From positions 2,914,001 through 2,978,000 of the forward strand of contig NC_015125.1 in the NCBI RefSeq assembly GCF_000202635.1: a stretch of DNA of 64,000 nucleotides. The letters are read 5' to 3'. Source of the stretch: Microbacterium testaceum StLB037 (GTDB taxonomy: Bacteria > Actinomycetota > Actinomycetes > Actinomycetales > Microbacteriaceae). Position numbers and translations under genes: made by a program. Below the pieces are notes generated by a model. The model saw only the letters and a list, made by a program, of their open reading frames with translations, searched no databases and had not been told where the DNA came from. The number at the start of each line of letters is the position of its first letter. The first letter of the stretch is position 1. Below are positions 52,422 through 63,196 of the stretch, piece by piece.

Positions 52422-53585
52422 GTGACCCCCTCGCCTTCTCCGCGCCTCGCAGTCATCGTCGTCGCCGCCGGCTCCGGAACCCGTCTGAACGGGGGAGCGC
52501 CCAAGGCGTTCGTCGCCCTCGATGACCGCGCGATCCTGGAGCATTCCCTGGACGGGGTGTTCGCCGCCCCGTCCGCGCACGTCGTGGTCGTCGTTCCCGA
52601 CGGTTACGAGGATGCCGCGCGCACCGCCGCCGGAGGCCGCGGCGGGCGGGTGCACGTCGTCGTCGGGGGGCGCACCCGGCAGGAATCGGTCGCCGCCGGT
52701 CTCGCGGTCCTCGAGCCGAGCGTCGAGTTCGTTCTCGTGCACGACGCGGCCCGCGCGTTGACCCCCGTCGCCGTCTTCGAGAGGGTCATCGACGCCCTCG
52801 AGCAGGGTGCGCCGGCGGTCATTCCGGCGGTCCCCGTCGTCGACACGATAAAGCGCGTCGACGATGACGGCATCATCGTGGCCGCGGTCGACCGGTCGGA
52901 GCTCGCCGCGGCCCAGACGCCTCAGGGCTTCCGTCGCGATGTCCTCGAGGCGGCGGTCGTCGCGGCTGACGCCGACCACACGGACGACGCCGCCCTCGTC
53001 GCGGCAGCTGGTCACACGGTCGTCACGGTCGCGGGCGATGCGAACTCGTTCAAGATCACCACCGCCCCCGACCTCGAGCGCGCCCGAGGCCTCGTCGCCC
53101 CGCGCCACGCGATGATCCCTCGCATCGGCATCGGGACCGATGTCCACGGCTTCGGGGGAGAAGGCACCCTCTGGCTCGCGGGTCTCGAGTGGCCCGGCGA
53201 ACAGGCCCTCTCCGGTCACTCCGACGGCGACGCCGTCGCGCACGCGATCGTCGACGCGCTCCTGGCCGCTGCGGGGCTGGGCGACATCGGCACGCACTTC
53301 GGCACGGATCGGCCCGAGTTCTCGGGTGCCCACGCCGAGGCCTTCCTGTCGCACACCGTCGAGTTGCTGGCGGCCGCCGGCTGGCGGGTGGGGAACGTCT
53401 CGGTGCAGGTGCAGGCGAACCGCCCGCGCTTCGCCGCTCGCCGTGTCGAGAGCGAGCGGGCTCTGTCGGCAGCACTCGGCGGAGCGCCGGTGTCGGTGAG
53501 TGCGACGACGACGGACGGCCTGGGATTCACCGGCCGCACCGAGGGCGTCGCCGCGTTCGCGACCGCCCTGGTCGTCCCCCTCTAG
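52422..53585 (+). CDS. ispDF: Bifunctional IspD/IspF enzyme of the MEP isoprenoid pathway
   Basis: A 387-aa fusion. Residues 1-230 are IspD (MEP cytidylyltransferase; [16 protein letters not shown], with the family's usual Pro in the second motif changed to Ala). Residues 232-387 are IspF (2C-methyl-D-erythritol 2,4-cyclodiphosphate synthase; zinc ligands in GIGTDVHGF and SGHSDGD, plus the hydrophobic GLGDIGTHF). Intermediates pass through IspE, encoded elsewhere. The GTG start fits a leaderless mRNA (TAGCGT, 6 nt, GTG). Confidence 0.97.
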   Translation: MTPSPSPRLAVIVVAAGSGTRLNGGAPKAFVALDDRAILEHSLDGVFAAPSAHVVVVVPDGYEDAARTAAGGRGGRVHVVVGGRTRQESVAAGLAVLEPSVEFVLVHDAARALTPVAVFERVIDALEQGAPAVIPAVPVVDTIKRVDDDGIIVAAVDRSELAAAQTPQGFRRDVLEAAVVAADADHTDDAALVAAAGHTVVTVAGDANSFKITTAPDLERARGLVAPRHAMIPRIGIGTDVHGFGGEGTLWLAGLEWPGEQALSGHSDGDAVAHAIVDALLAAAGLGDIGTHFGTDRPEFSGAHAEAFLSHTVELLAAAGWRVGNVSVQVQANRPRFAARRVESERALSAALGGAPVSVSATTTDGLGFTGRTEGVAAFATALVVPL

Positions 53586-54043
53586 AGCTCCCGCATCATG
53601 AACGTCGACAGCGGATCGGGCGCGTAGGGCGCGAACGGCGGGCACTCCGCGAAACCCTCGCTCGCATAGAGACGACGAGCGGCGACGAACTCCTCGGTGC
53701 TTCCCGTCTCCAACCACAGACTCCGGATGCCGCGCGCCCGCGCCTCGACCATGAGGTGCCGCACGAGTGCTCGTCCGATCCCCTGTCCGAGGAAGCGCTC
53801 GTCGACGCGCATCGACTTGATCTCGGCGCGCTCGTCGCTCAGGGCGGATAGCGCCCCGATGCCGGCGAGCTCGCCGTCGACCCACGCGGACCACAGCTGT
53901 ACCCCGTCGCCCGCGAGCCGGTCGAGGTCGTAGGCGTGCACGCTCTCGGGCGGGGTGTTCGCGAGCATCCCGCCGAGGTGAGCGGCGACCAGCGCACGGG
54001 TCGCCGCGCCGGTCAGGTCGTCGGGTCGGATTTCGAGGGACAC
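53582..54043 (-). CDS. GNAT-family N-acetyltransferase
   Basis: A 153-aa GCN5-related acetyltransferase. Acetyl-CoA-binding motif A is [19 protein letters not shown] (Q/RxxGxG/A), followed by [20 protein letters not shown]. The substrate is unknown. Its stop codon and that of ispDF share the palindromic CTAG, so the convergent genes overlap by 4 bp. Confidence 0.88.
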   Translation of the reverse strand: MSLEIRPDDLTGAATRALVAAHLGGMLANTPPESVHAYDLDRLAGDGVQLWSAWVDGELAGIGALSALSDERAEIKSMRVDERFLGQGIGRALVRHLMVEARARGIRSLWLETGSTEEFVAARRLYASEGFAECPPFAPYAPDPLSTFMMREL

Positions 54044-54111
54044 GACTCGACCGTAGCGTCCCCGTGTTTCCGGCTCGGGTCGCGGTCAGGGGCGGCCGGT
54101 AGGCTAGGGCG

Positions 54112-55506
54112 GTGACTGTTCGGCTGTACGACACGAGAGCGCAGGCCCTGCGCGACTTCGCTCCTCTCGACCCCTCGAACGTCACGGTCTACGTCTGCGG
54201 CCCCACCGTGCAGTCGGGCCCGCACATCGGTCATGTGCGCGCGGCCCTCGCGTTCGATCTGCTCCGCCGCTGGCTCGCCCACCGGTACGGCCGGGTGACC
54301 TTCGTCCGCAACGTCACCGACATCGACGACAAGGTGCTCGCGAACGCCACCGCCACCGAACCGTGGTGGGCGCTCGCCTACCGCATGGAGCTCGAATTCT
54401 CGCGCGCCTACGCGGCCATCGGCATCCTGCCCCCCACATACGAACCGCGGGCGACCGCCTCCGTGACGCAGATGCAGGAGTTGATCGCCGAGCTCATCGA
54501 GCGGGGTCACGCGTACGCCGCCGCCGGCGACGTCTACTTCGACGTGCGGTCCTGGCCCGCGTACGGCGAGCTGACCCGGCAGAGCCTGGATGCCATGGAG
54601 CCCGCCGCCGATGCCGACCCTCGGGGCAAGCGGGACCCGCGCGACTTCGCCCTCTGGAAGGGGGCGAAGGACGACGAGCCCGCTTCGGCCACCTGGGCGT
54701 CGCCCTGGGGAGCGGGCCGGCCGGGCTGGCATATCGAGTGCTCGGCGATGTCGCGCCGCTACCTCGGTCCGGAGTTCGACATCCACGGGGGCGGTCTCGA
54801 CCTGCGCTTCCCCCACCACGAGAACGAGATCGCCCAGTCCACCGCGGCGGGCGACGCGTTCGCGCGGTACTGGGTGCACAACGGGCTCGTGACCGTCGAT
54901 GGGCAGAAGATGTCGAAGTCGCTGGGCAACTTCACGCTCGCGTCCGACGTGCTGGCCGAGAACGATCCCCGCGTGGTGCGTTATGCGCTGGCCGCGGCGC
55001 ATTACCGGTCGAACCTCGACGTTTCCGATCGCGCCTTCGCCGAGGCGGCCAGCGCCCTGGGCCGCATCGCGACGTTCCGCCAGCGCGTGCTGCGCGCCGC
55101 CGGGGCCGACCCCACCGTGATCCTTCCCGGGGACGTCCCCGAGACGTTCGCCGCCGCCATGGACGACGACCTCAGCGTTCCTCAGGCCCTCGCCGTGGTG
55201 CACGAGACGGTGCGCGCCGGTAACGTCGCCCTCGATGCGGGCGACCTCGACGCCGGCGTCGCGGCCCATCGCTCCGTCGCCGCGATGCTCGGCATCCTGG
55301 GACTGGATGCCGACGAGCCCGCGGTCGCGACAGGATCGAGCGAGACCGCTCTCGACGCCCTCGTGCAGACGATGATCACTCAGCGCGCTCAGGCGCGCGC
55401 CGACAAGGACTGGGCGGCGGCCGATCGCATCCGTGATGCCATCGCCGCCGCAGGAATCACGCTGGAGGACACTCCGGCCGGAACACATTGGAGTATCGAT
55501 GGCTAA
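54112..55506 (+). CDS. cysS: Cysteinyl-tRNA synthetase
   Basis: A 464-aa class I synthetase. Zinc ligands are in [17 protein letters not shown] and [10 protein letters not shown]; the HIGH motif is HIGHVRAAL and the KMSKS loop is KMSKSLGN. The GTG start has no ribosome binding site and follows TAGGCT by 6 nt. The 3' end overlaps rlmB by 8 nt. The alternative MshC (mycothiol ligase) is excluded by the full-length C-terminal tRNA-binding region. Confidence 0.95.
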   Translation: MTVRLYDTRAQALRDFAPLDPSNVTVYVCGPTVQSGPHIGHVRAALAFDLLRRWLAHRYGRVTFVRNVTDIDDKVLANATATEPWWALAYRMELEFSRAYAAIGILPPTYEPRATASVTQMQELIAELIERGHAYAAAGDVYFDVRSWPAYGELTRQSLDAMEPAADADPRGKRDPRDFALWKGAKDDEPASATWASPWGAGRPGWHIECSAMSRRYLGPEFDIHGGGLDLRFPHHENEIAQSTAAGDAFARYWVHNGLVTVDGQKMSKSLGNFTLASDVLAENDPRVVRYALAAAHYRSNLDVSDRAFAEAASALGRIATFRQRVLRAAGADPTVILPGDVPETFAAAMDDDLSVPQALAVVHETVRAGNVALDAGDLDAGVAAHRSVAAMLGILGLDADEPAVATGSSETALDALVQTMITQRAQARADKDWAAADRIRDAIAAAGITLEDTPAGTHWSIDG

Positions 55507-56497
55507 GCCTGGACGCCCGGGAGCACGCAACCCCGGAAAGAAGAAGGGTCCCCTGAAGGGCACCGGCGGGCACTCCCGCAAGGCGCTCGAAGGTCGGGGT
55601 CCCACCCCGAAGGCGGAGGACCGCGCCTGGCACCCCGCCGGCAAGCGCAAGGCCGCCGAGGAGCGGTACGCCGCCGCCGGCGGCAAGGGCCGCCCCGGCG
55701 TCCGCGCGGTCGGGAGCAACTCCAACCGGAAGAGCCCGAAGGCCTCGGACGACACCGAGACCGTCACCGGCCGTAACTCAGTGCTCGAGGCGCTGCGCGC
55801 GAAGATCCCCGCCACGGCCTTCTACATCGCCCAGCGCGTCGAGATGGATGACCGCGTCAAGGAGATGCTGTCGATCGCGACGAACCGGGGCATCCCCGTC
55901 CTCGAGGTCACGCGGCCCGAGCTGGACCGCATGGCCGGTTTCGACGGCGTCCACCAGGGCGTCGCGCTCAAGGTGCCGCCGTACACCTACGCGCACCCGC
56001 AGGACCTGCTCGAGCAGATCATCGACCGCGGCGAGGTTCCGCTTCTCGTGGCGCTCGACGGCGTCACCGACCCGCGCAACCTCGGGGCGATCATCCGCTC
56101 CACCGGGGCGTTCGGCGGTCAGGGGCTCATCCTTCCGCAGCGCCGCTCCGCGAGCGTCAACTCCGCCGCGTGGAAGACCAGCGCCGGCGCCGCCGCGCGC
56201 ATCCCGGTGGCCCTGGCGGCCAACCTCACCGCGACGCTCAAGGAGTTCAAGAAGCAGGGCGTGTTCGTGCTTGGTCTCGCCGGTGACGGCGATGTCTCGC
56301 TGCCGGCGCTCGAGCTCGCCGACCGTCCCGTCGTGATCGTCGTGGGGTCCGAGGGCAAGGGGCTCTCGCGCCTGGTCACCGAGACGTGCGACCAGGTCGT
56401 GTCGATCCCGATCTCGACCGCGACCGAGTCCCTGAACGCCGGGATCGCGGCATCCGTGGCCCTGTACCAGGTGTCGACGCTCCGCGCCGCCCACTGA
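55499..56497 (+). CDS. rlmB: 23S rRNA 2'-O-methyltransferase RlmB
   Basis: A 332-aa SpoU-family enzyme that would methylate G2251 of 23S rRNA. SPOUT motifs [25 protein letters not shown] and [20 protein letters not shown] are intact; the N-terminal 90 residues form a basic, disordered extension ([18 protein letters not shown]) that may aid rRNA binding. The substrate-binding domain follows ([12 protein letters not shown]). It overlaps cysS, as in many actinobacteria. Confidence 0.95.
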   Translation: MAKPGRPGARNPGKKKGPLKGTGGHSRKALEGRGPTPKAEDRAWHPAGKRKAAEERYAAAGGKGRPGVRAVGSNSNRKSPKASDDTETVTGRNSVLEALRAKIPATAFYIAQRVEMDDRVKEMLSIATNRGIPVLEVTRPELDRMAGFDGVHQGVALKVPPYTYAHPQDLLEQIIDRGEVPLLVALDGVTDPRNLGAIIRSTGAFGGQGLILPQRRSASVNSAAWKTSAGAAARIPVALAANLTATLKEFKKQGVFVLGLAGDGDVSLPALELADRPVVIVVGSEGKGLSRLVTETCDQVVSIPISTATESLNAGIAASVALYQVSTLRAAH

Positions 56498-56518
56498 ACC
56501 GCTGAGAGAGGAACGCTC

Positions 56519-57160
56519 ATGACCCGTATCGCCGTCATCGGTGGCACCGGCTACGCCGGCAGCCACATCGTCGCCGAGGCCGTCCGCCGCGGACACACCG
56601 CCGTCTCGATCGCCCGGTCGGTTCCCTCCGAGCGCCTCGAGGGGGCGACCTATCTCGAGGGCACCGTCCTCGATGTCCCCGGTCTCGTGGCCCAGCTGGA
56701 AGGCGTCGACGTCGTCGTGTCGGCCGTGGCTCCCCGTGGCGATATGGAGGGCAAGCTCCGCCCCGCGATCGCCGAGCTCGTCGCTGCGCTGCCCGACAAC
56801 GTCCGCGTGGGCGTCGTTGGCGGCGCGGGCGGCTCGCTCGTCGCCGAGGGCGGCCCGCGCCTGATCGACACCGACGGGTTCGCCGAGGAGTACAAGCCCG
56901 AAGCGCGCGAGGCCATCGACATCCTCGAGGACCTCCAGGCCGACGACACCGGCCGCGACTGGTTCTACGTGCACCCCGCCGGCGGGTTCGGCTCGTGGGC
57001 TCCGGGCGAGCGCACCGGCAGCTACCGCGACGGGGGCGACGTGCTCGTCGTCGACGCCGACGGGAACTCCTTCATCGGCGGTGCCGACTTCGCGATCGCG
57101 GTCCTCGACGAGATCGAGAACCCGAAGCACACGCGCGAGCGCTTCACCGTCGGTTACTGA
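56519..57160 (+). CDS. NAD(P)-binding Rossmann protein
   Basis: A 213-aa NAD(P)H-binding protein of the atypical short-chain/biliverdin-reductase-B-like group. The N-terminal motif IGGTGYAGSHIVAEAVRRGH and VSAVAPRGD are typical; the active-site Tyr-Lys pair of classical SDRs is absent. The function is unknown; a quinone or stress reductase is possible. The GAGAGAGGAACG site precedes the ATG. It is probably last in the carD-rlmB operon before a terminator. Confidence 0.8.
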   Translation: MTRIAVIGGTGYAGSHIVAEAVRRGHTAVSIARSVPSERLEGATYLEGTVLDVPGLVAQLEGVDVVVSAVAPRGDMEGKLRPAIAELVAALPDNVRVGVVGGAGGSLVAEGGPRLIDTDGFAEEYKPEAREAIDILEDLQADDTGRDWFYVHPAGGFGSWAPGERTGSYRDGGDVLVVDADGNSFIGGADFAIAVLDEIENPKHTRERFTVGY

Positions 57161-57176
57161 CGCTCGCTCCACGCTG

Positions 57177-57218
57177 AAGGCCGTGGCATCCCGGATCGAT
57201 TCCGGATGCCACGGCCTT
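57177..57218. terminator. Terminator between NAD(P)-binding gene and DUF4032 gene
   Basis: 17-bp arms (AAGGCCGTGGCATCC region and complement) with a short loop lie between convergent genes. Confidence 0.8.
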
Positions 57219-57238
57219 CCTCATGTGCGGGTGTGGCC

Positions 57239-58561
57239 TCAGACCAGGTCGCGCCAGTCCACCACGTCGGTGTCGGTCGTGGGCACCTCGCCGGTGGCGG
57301 GGGCATCCGCATCGGAGATCGTCGGGAGCGACATCGTGTCGGTCGGCGGGCCCATGACGGTGGCTTCGTCTCGGCGGTGGCGCAGAACGTCGTCGATGTA
57401 GGACGTCACGACCTCCGCGAGGGGCACGGAACGTCCGCGCGCCTGCGACATGTACCAGCGGTGCTCGAGCACCTGGTGGAACACCTCGGCCGGCTCGAGC
57501 TTCGCGCGCAGGTCGAACGGGATCGACATCACGATCGGCTCGAAGACGCGGGTCAGCCACTCGTGGGCGACCATCTCCTCGTCCGCGCCCAGCCGTGAGA
57601 CGCGGGCGCGGAACTCGTCGAGGTCGTTCAGCAGGCGGCGGGCCTGATTCTCTTCGACGTCGAGACCGGTCAGGCGCAGCAGTCGGCGCTGGTGGTGGCC
57701 GGCGTCGACGACCTTGGGCTGGATCGACACCCGGGTGCCGTCGCTCGTCGTGCTCATCGACATCTCGCCGATGTCGAAGCCGAGGGCGTTGAGCCGGTGC
57801 ACGCGTTCGGTGATGCGCCACGACTCGTCGACCGCGAACGACTCCTTGTCGGTGAGCGCGCCCCACAGCGAGTGGTACGACGATACGAGACCGTCGGCGA
57901 TGGCGACGGCATCCAGTCCGCCTTCCAGACGTCCGCCGGCCTCGAGGTCCATGATCTCGCCGGCGATGTTCGTCCGCGCGATGTCGAGGTCGTGGGCGCG
58001 CTGTCCGGGGCTGAGGCGATTGCCGTGCAGCTCGCCCGTCTCGGCGTCGACGAGGTAGGCCGCGAATTCGCCCGCATCGCGACGGAACAGGGTGTTCGAC
58101 AGGGATACGTCGCCCCAGTAGAAACCGACGTTGTGCAGGCGCACCAGGAGGACGGCGAGAGCGTCGACGAGGCGGGTCGCGGTGTGGGGGCGGAGGACTT
58201 GCGTGAACAGGGCGCGGTAGGGGAGCGAGAAGCGCAGGTGCGCGGTCACCAGCGCGGCGGGGAGCGGACGACCGGAGGCGTCGGTACGACCGGCGATGAC
58301 GGCGATGCGGTCGACGCAGGGGGCATCGAGCCGGTCGAGGTTGCCGAGCATGTCGTACTCGCGGCGAGCCATCTCTTCGGTGGTCTCTTTGATCGCGACG
58401 ACGCGGCCCGACAGGTTCGCGAAGCGGACGAGGTGGCGGGAGATGCCCTTGGGGAGCGCGACGATGTGGTTGCTCGGCCAGTCGGCGAGTCCCGTGGACC
58501 ACGGGAGTTGGAGCAGCCCCGGATCGACGGCGCTGGCGGTGATGCGGAGGGATTCGGACAC
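57239..58561 (-). CDS. DUF4032 protein with kinase-like core
   Basis: A 440-aa cytoplasmic protein, recognised as the DUF4032 family by its N-terminal ESLRITASAVDPGLLQLPW. The middle has a kinase-like catalytic loop FYWGDVSLSNTLFR followed by YLVDAETGELHG, so it may be an atypical phosphotransferase (lipopolysaccharide-kinase-like); the standard HxD reads WGD and DFG reads DAE. The C-terminal 190 residues are the DUF4032 helical part. Function unknown. It lies downstream of the MsiK-like ATPase gene and is separated from it by a long hairpin. Confidence 0.75.
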   Translation of the reverse strand: MSESLRITASAVDPGLLQLPWSTGLADWPSNHIVALPKGISRHLVRFANLSGRVVAIKETTEEMARREYDMLGNLDRLDAPCVDRIAVIAGRTDASGRPLPAALVTAHLRFSLPYRALFTQVLRPHTATRLVDALAVLLVRLHNVGFYWGDVSLSNTLFRRDAGEFAAYLVDAETGELHGNRLSPGQRAHDLDIARTNIAGEIMDLEAGGRLEGGLDAVAIADGLVSSYHSLWGALTDKESFAVDESWRITERVHRLNALGFDIGEMSMSTTSDGTRVSIQPKVVDAGHHQRRLLRLTGLDVEENQARRLLNDLDEFRARVSRLGADEEMVAHEWLTRVFEPIVMSIPFDLRAKLEPAEVFHQVLEHRWYMSQARGRSVPLAEVVTSYIDDVLRHRRDEATVMGPPTDTMSLPTISDADAPATGEVPTTDTDVVDWRDLV

Positions 58562-58581
58562 GGTTTCTCCGGGAAAACAGG

Positions 58582-58630
58582 TGCGGCGCGTCTTCGTCCC
58601 GTGACAGGTCAGGAACGAAGACGCGCCGCA
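58582..58630 (-). terminator. Long hairpin downstream of the MsiK-like gene
   Basis: A perfect 16-bp stem (TGCGGCGCGTCTTCGT and complement, 17-nt loop) just after the ATPase stop. No U-run follows on the minus strand. Confidence 0.75.
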
Positions 58631-58642
58631 GCGGTGCGTCGA

Positions 58643-59746
<1,104 letters not shown>

Positions 59747-59870
59747 CTTTTCTTCTCCTTCACCGGCAGGTACGTGCCGGACGATCCGTAGTGAATGGAA
59801 TGAGCGGGGGCGACCCCGCACGCCCGACATTGGACGCAGGGTCAGTATGCCATGCGTCTGGGCTTTTCTC

Positions 59871-59895
59871 AGCCAGCCTGGCTAGCATCGATGCT
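59871..59895. promoter_or_regulatory. Two adjacent palindromes upstream of the DsbA-like gene
   Basis: AGCCAGCCTGGCT and AGCATCGATGCT lie side by side about 65 bp before the start. They may be operator sites; no matching regulator was found. Confidence 0.3.
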
Positions 59896-59958
59896 CGTTC
59901 GCCCCAACCCGAGCGTTCCCCAGATTTGTTGCGGCACTTCGCGTGCCCGAGAGGTTCC

Positions 59959-60930
59959 ATGTCCAACGACCAGACGCCGAATGTGCCCGCCGAACGCGAT
60001 CGTCGCGAGGCGGTGCGTGAGAAGGCGCAGCAGGTGAAGGCACGCCAGGCTCGGCTGCGCATCCTTCGTCGCTCGGCGATCGGCGTGGGTGCCATCGCTG
60101 TCGTGGCGGTGGGCGCGGTCGCCGTGACGTACGCGCTGTCGTCGAACGGCTCGCGTCCCCAGGCGCTCCCGAACGCGGCATCCGACGATGGATTCCTCGT
60201 CTCGAGCGCGACCGGGATCGCCGACCCTCTGGCCACCCAGACCGTCGACGGCGACGCGTCGACGCTCGCGGCGGGGGCGACTCCGACTCCGGATGCCGCG
60301 ACCACCCCCACTCCGTCGCCGACGACGACGGCCGCGCCCGTCGACATCCGCGTCTACGTCGACTACCTCTCCACAGAGGCTCGCGAGTTCCAGGTGGCCA
60401 ACGCCGAGCAGCTCTCGAAATGGGTCGACGAGGATGCCGCGACGCTCACGTACTACCCGGTGGCGATGCTCACCTCGAAGTCGAACGGCACGAAGTACAG
60501 CCTCCGCGCCGCCGGGGCCTCGGCCTGCGTCGCGACTCACGCGTCGGACCGGTTCTTCGCCTTCAACCACGAGCTGCTGACGAACCAGCCCGCCGTGGAC
60601 TCCGAGGGCTACAGCGACCAGCAGCTCGCCGACATGGCTCAGGGAGCCGGGGTCAGCGACGTCGACACGGTGCGCTCGTGCATCGAGGACGAGACCTACA
60701 CCGGGTGGGCGAAGGCCGCGACCGATCGCGCCATCAAGAGCCTGCCCGACACGAAGGGCCTCGCGCTCACGACGCTGCCGACTGTCCTCGTCAACGGCAC
60801 CCCGTACGTCGGCCACATGGACGACCCGAAGGAGTTCGCGCAGTTCGTCCTGACGATCGACAGCAACGCGTACTACTCGACGGCGACCCCCACGCCGACG
60901 GCGACACCGACGACCACGCCCGCGGGCTGA
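59959..60930 (+). CDS. Membrane-anchored DsbA-fold protein lacking CXXC
   Basis: A 323-aa protein. Order: N-terminal cytoplasmic basic segment, one TM helix (about 40-60, IGVGAIAVVAVGAVAVTYAL), a Thr/Pro linker (TPTPDAATTPTPSP), a DsbA/thioredoxin-like domain (about 127-300) and a Thr/Pro tail. The domain keeps IRVYVDYLSTEAREFQ, AAGASACVATH and the cis-Pro region TLPTVLVNGTPY, but the position where DsbA proteins have CPxC reads STEA. It therefore cannot act as a standard thiol oxidase. RBS AGAGG lies 5 nt before the ATG. It is probably an extracellular protein-folding or binding domain. Confidence 0.8.
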   Translation: MSNDQTPNVPAERDRREAVREKAQQVKARQARLRILRRSAIGVGAIAVVAVGAVAVTYALSSNGSRPQALPNAASDDGFLVSSATGIADPLATQTVDGDASTLAAGATPTPDAATTPTPSPTTTAAPVDIRVYVDYLSTEAREFQVANAEQLSKWVDEDAATLTYYPVAMLTSKSNGTKYSLRAAGASACVATHASDRFFAFNHELLTNQPAVDSEGYSDQQLADMAQGAGVSDVDTVRSCIEDETYTGWAKAATDRAIKSLPDTKGLALTTLPTVLVNGTPYVGHMDDPKEFAQFVLTIDSNAYYSTATPTPTATPTTTPAG

Positions 60931-60985
60931 GCCCGCCCCGCCGTGCGCGGGGGAGGGCGCCGCGGATCGCTAGACTTGGTGGTCT

Positions 60986-61058
60986 GCCGGCTTGGCGCAA
61001 TTGGTAGCGCACCGTACTTGTAATACGGGGGTTGCAGGTTCAAGTCCTGTAGCCGGCA
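60986..61058 (+). tRNA. tRNA-Thr (anticodon TGT)
   Basis: A complete cloverleaf: acceptor GCCGGCT/AGCCGGC, D-loop GCGCAATTGGTAGCGC, anticodon loop CTTGTAA with anticodon TGT, and T-arm GGTTCAAGTCC. CCA is not encoded. Confidence 0.95.
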
Positions 61059-61163
61059 CCGACGATCCGGGCTGACCGGACGGCGTCACGCCGTTCGGCG
61101 GCTCGCGAGCCGACAGCCCCACACCGTTGCGTGTCGAACAATCTCGCGGATACGTTGGGGCGG

Positions 61164-61340
61164 ATGCCAGAGCGTGTTTCGGATCGGGTGCGGAGGCTCC
61201 TGGTGGAGCAGCCGGACATCGTCGTACGCTTCACCGCCGCCATCGCGCCGGAGAGCTTCCACCATGCGGTTCGGCCGAACGGTGCGGTGCTGTTCCTCCA
61301 TCCGGTTCACCGCGAGCTGGTCGAGCAACTGCGCGGCTAG
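61164..61340 (+). CDS. Small hypothetical protein (58 aa)
   Basis: A 58-residue soluble protein (MPERVSDRVRRLLVEQPDIV start, ending HRELVEQLRG). The ATG at 61164 is chosen because TACGTT lies 7 nt upstream; a GTG at 61131 is in frame. No family was recognised. It lies shortly after tRNA-Thr. Confidence 0.45.
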   Translation: MPERVSDRVRRLLVEQPDIVVRFTAAIAPESFHHAVRPNGAVLFLHPVHRELVEQLRG

Positions 61341-61392
61341 CGGCCGTCCGCCACCCCTGGTCAGGTCGCCCGACGGAGGCGAGGATGGTCGT

Positions 61393-62283
61393 ATGGGTTT
61401 CCTCGATCGATGGCGGCAGAACAAGGCGGACGCGGCATCCGGAGATGCGGATTCCTCCGTGGAACTGGGACCGGGAGAAGACACTTTCGCGGGACATGTG
61501 TTCGATGCTCTCGGCATCGACCCCGTCGTGATCGGGGAGCCGATCGGGGGGTCCGTCCTCGTCGTCGAGAAGCGCGTCCCTGACGGGCCGATCGTCGTCA
61601 TGACCTCGGGGGCATCGAGGCTCCCGACAGATTCCGGTGAACAGGTCGAGCTGGCGGTCGAGGTCGTCGACGGGCAGCAGGGCGCTGCGCGGGTCGCGCT
61701 GTCGATCGTGTGCGACGACATCGCCGCCCATCGTCGCGTGCCACCGGTGGGCGCCCCCTGGCGCAACGACCAGGCCTTCCTCAACGGCACGCGCATCTCG
61801 GCGATCCTGGCCACACCGTCGCGCTGGGGCGCACCGTTCGACGAGGTGCGTTCCGCCGATGGAGCGCTCCGGGGGCACGTGCGTACCCTGCGACTTCTCA
61901 CCGATGCCGAGGCTGCCACGGCGTCGGCGTTCGGGTGGGACGCGCTCGTGGACAAGGCGGGGAGCATCGACGCGTTCCTGGATGTCACACGCGGCGATGT
62001 GGTGGAGAGCCCGGGGCTGCCCGGAAACGCACCGGTCTTCGTGACGAAGCTCCACGCGGAGCACCCGCCCCGGTGGGTCACCTTCACGGGGGGTTCGCTG
62101 GAGTCCGTCACGGGGTTGGAGTCCCAGGAGTTCATGGACGATGCCGCGAACCACGAGATCTGGTCGGTCGAGTCGTTCCTCGCGCGTTTTCCCCAGGTCG
62201 CGGGCTTCGCGCGACAGGCGAGACCCGGTCAGACGGCGCTGTTCGCCGATGATTCCGGGGCCTACACGATCGAGGAAGGCTGA
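61393..62283 (+). CDS. Suppressor-of-fused-like domain protein
   Basis: A 296-aa soluble protein. From about residue 30 it resembles bacterial suppressor-of-fused (SUFU) domain proteins (VVIGEPIGGSVLVVEKRV, LPTDSGEQVELAVEVVD-like strands). In bacteria these often occur as immunity or accessory proteins, but no toxin gene is adjacent, so the role is unknown. The stop overlaps the start of the methyltransferase remnant (TGATG), suggesting they once formed a coupled pair. Confidence 0.55.
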   Translation: MGFLDRWRQNKADAASGDADSSVELGPGEDTFAGHVFDALGIDPVVIGEPIGGSVLVVEKRVPDGPIVVMTSGASRLPTDSGEQVELAVEVVDGQQGAARVALSIVCDDIAAHRRVPPVGAPWRNDQAFLNGTRISAILATPSRWGAPFDEVRSADGALRGHVRTLRLLTDAEAATASAFGWDALVDKAGSIDAFLDVTRGDVVESPGLPGNAPVFVTKLHAEHPPRWVTFTGGSLESVTGLESQEFMDDAANHEIWSVESFLARFPQVAGFARQARPGQTALFADDSGAYTIEEG

Positions 62284-62628
62284 TGCCCGAGGACGCCCCC
62301 GCCTCGTCGACCTCTACGACATCGACAACCCCGAGGTCCGGACCGCGCCGTCTACCGGGCGCTCGCCGACGACCGGGACGCCCGATCGATCCTCGACCTC
62401 GGGTTCGGGTGGGCCTGCTCACCGTGAGCCTCGCGCGCGCATGACGTCTTCTCGGTGACCGGGGACACGGTCATCGAGACGAAGCCCCTCGACGTCCGCG
62501 ACCGCGCTGAGGTCGAGCGCGACCTGAGCGTGGTCGGGTTCGAGGTGGAGAGCATCAGCGGCGATGCGGACGGCACCCCGGTCGACGGCGTGGCCCAGCT
62601 GATGATCTTCGTCGCACGGGCTCGCTGA
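62283..62628 (+). pseudogene. Degenerate SAM-dependent methyltransferase
   Basis: Three reading frames carry pieces of one class I methyltransferase: LVDLYDIDNP; then, after a 1-nt shift, DRAVYRALADDRDARSILDL with GFG in place of the SAM-binding CGTG; then, after another 1-nt shift, GLLTVSLARA and a stop. The C-terminal end (FSVTGDTVIETKPLDVRDRA and VESISGDADGTPVDG) resumes immediately, so about 100 codons in the middle are missing. The remnant is 346 bp, against about 720 bp for the family. No intact frame is left. Confidence 0.85.
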
Positions 62629-62730
62629 ACCCGCCCCGGTGAGCTCTTCGCCCACTGTTCACACGATCGGAACGTCGCCGATGCCGGCCCCGGCGTCGAC
62701 CGTGGCATCCTCCCGTGGAGGAGGAACCTC

Positions 62731-62913
62731 ATGTCTCGTGCTCGCCTCGTCACCCACGCGTACCGCTACCCCGAGGGGTGGCAGGAGGTGAAGCGCGAGC
62801 GCCTCACTCGCGAGTACGCCCGGGAGCTGATCGCGCAGGGCTTCACGCTCATCCGAGCCCGACGCGGATTCTTCGACGTGCGGGAGGTCTCGCTCAGCTG
62901 GTACGTCGCCTGA
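62731..62913 (+). CDS. Small hypothetical protein (60 aa)
   Basis: A 60-residue basic protein (YRYPEGWQEVKRERLTREYA, then TLIRARRGFFDVREVSLSW). It has an excellent ribosome binding site (GGAGGAGG). The size and pattern recall small actinobacterial domains of unknown function such as DUF5703, but the match is uncertain. It lies between the pseudogene and a small membrane protein gene. Confidence 0.6.
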   Translation: MSRARLVTHAYRYPEGWQEVKRERLTREYARELIAQGFTLIRARRGFFDVREVSLSWYVA

Positions 62914-62977
62914 GGTGCCGAACCGGGTCCGTCTCGCGGGGGAGGTGCGCGCGGAGACGCGTCGTTACCGTCGGGGG

Positions 62978-63196
62978 ATGGAGACCAAGCACTCGGACAA
63001 TTCGGCGTTCGTCTGGATCGCCATCCCGTTCTTCTCGCTCGCCGTCACGATGGGTCTGGTCATGCACAACTGGGCGATCGGCCTGCCGTTCGCCGTCCTT
63101 GCCGTGACCTTCCTCGTGATCGGCTGCTCGGGCATGTTCACGTCGGGCACACGCGGCGGGGTCGAGAAGGAGGAAGGCGACTCGACCGTCACGTGA
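62978..63196 (+). CDS. Small two-TM membrane protein (72 aa)
   Basis: 72 residues with two TM helices (FVWIAIPFFSLAVTMGLVM and FAVLAVTFLVIGCSGMF) and an acidic tail. The ATG at 62978 is chosen because TACCGT lies 6 nt before it (leaderless-like). It overlaps the end of the convergent oxidoreductase gene by 8 bp. Function unknown. Confidence 0.6.
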   Translation: METKHSDNSAFVWIAIPFFSLAVTMGLVMHNWAIGLPFAVLAVTFLVIGCSGMFTSGTRGGVEKEEGDSTVT

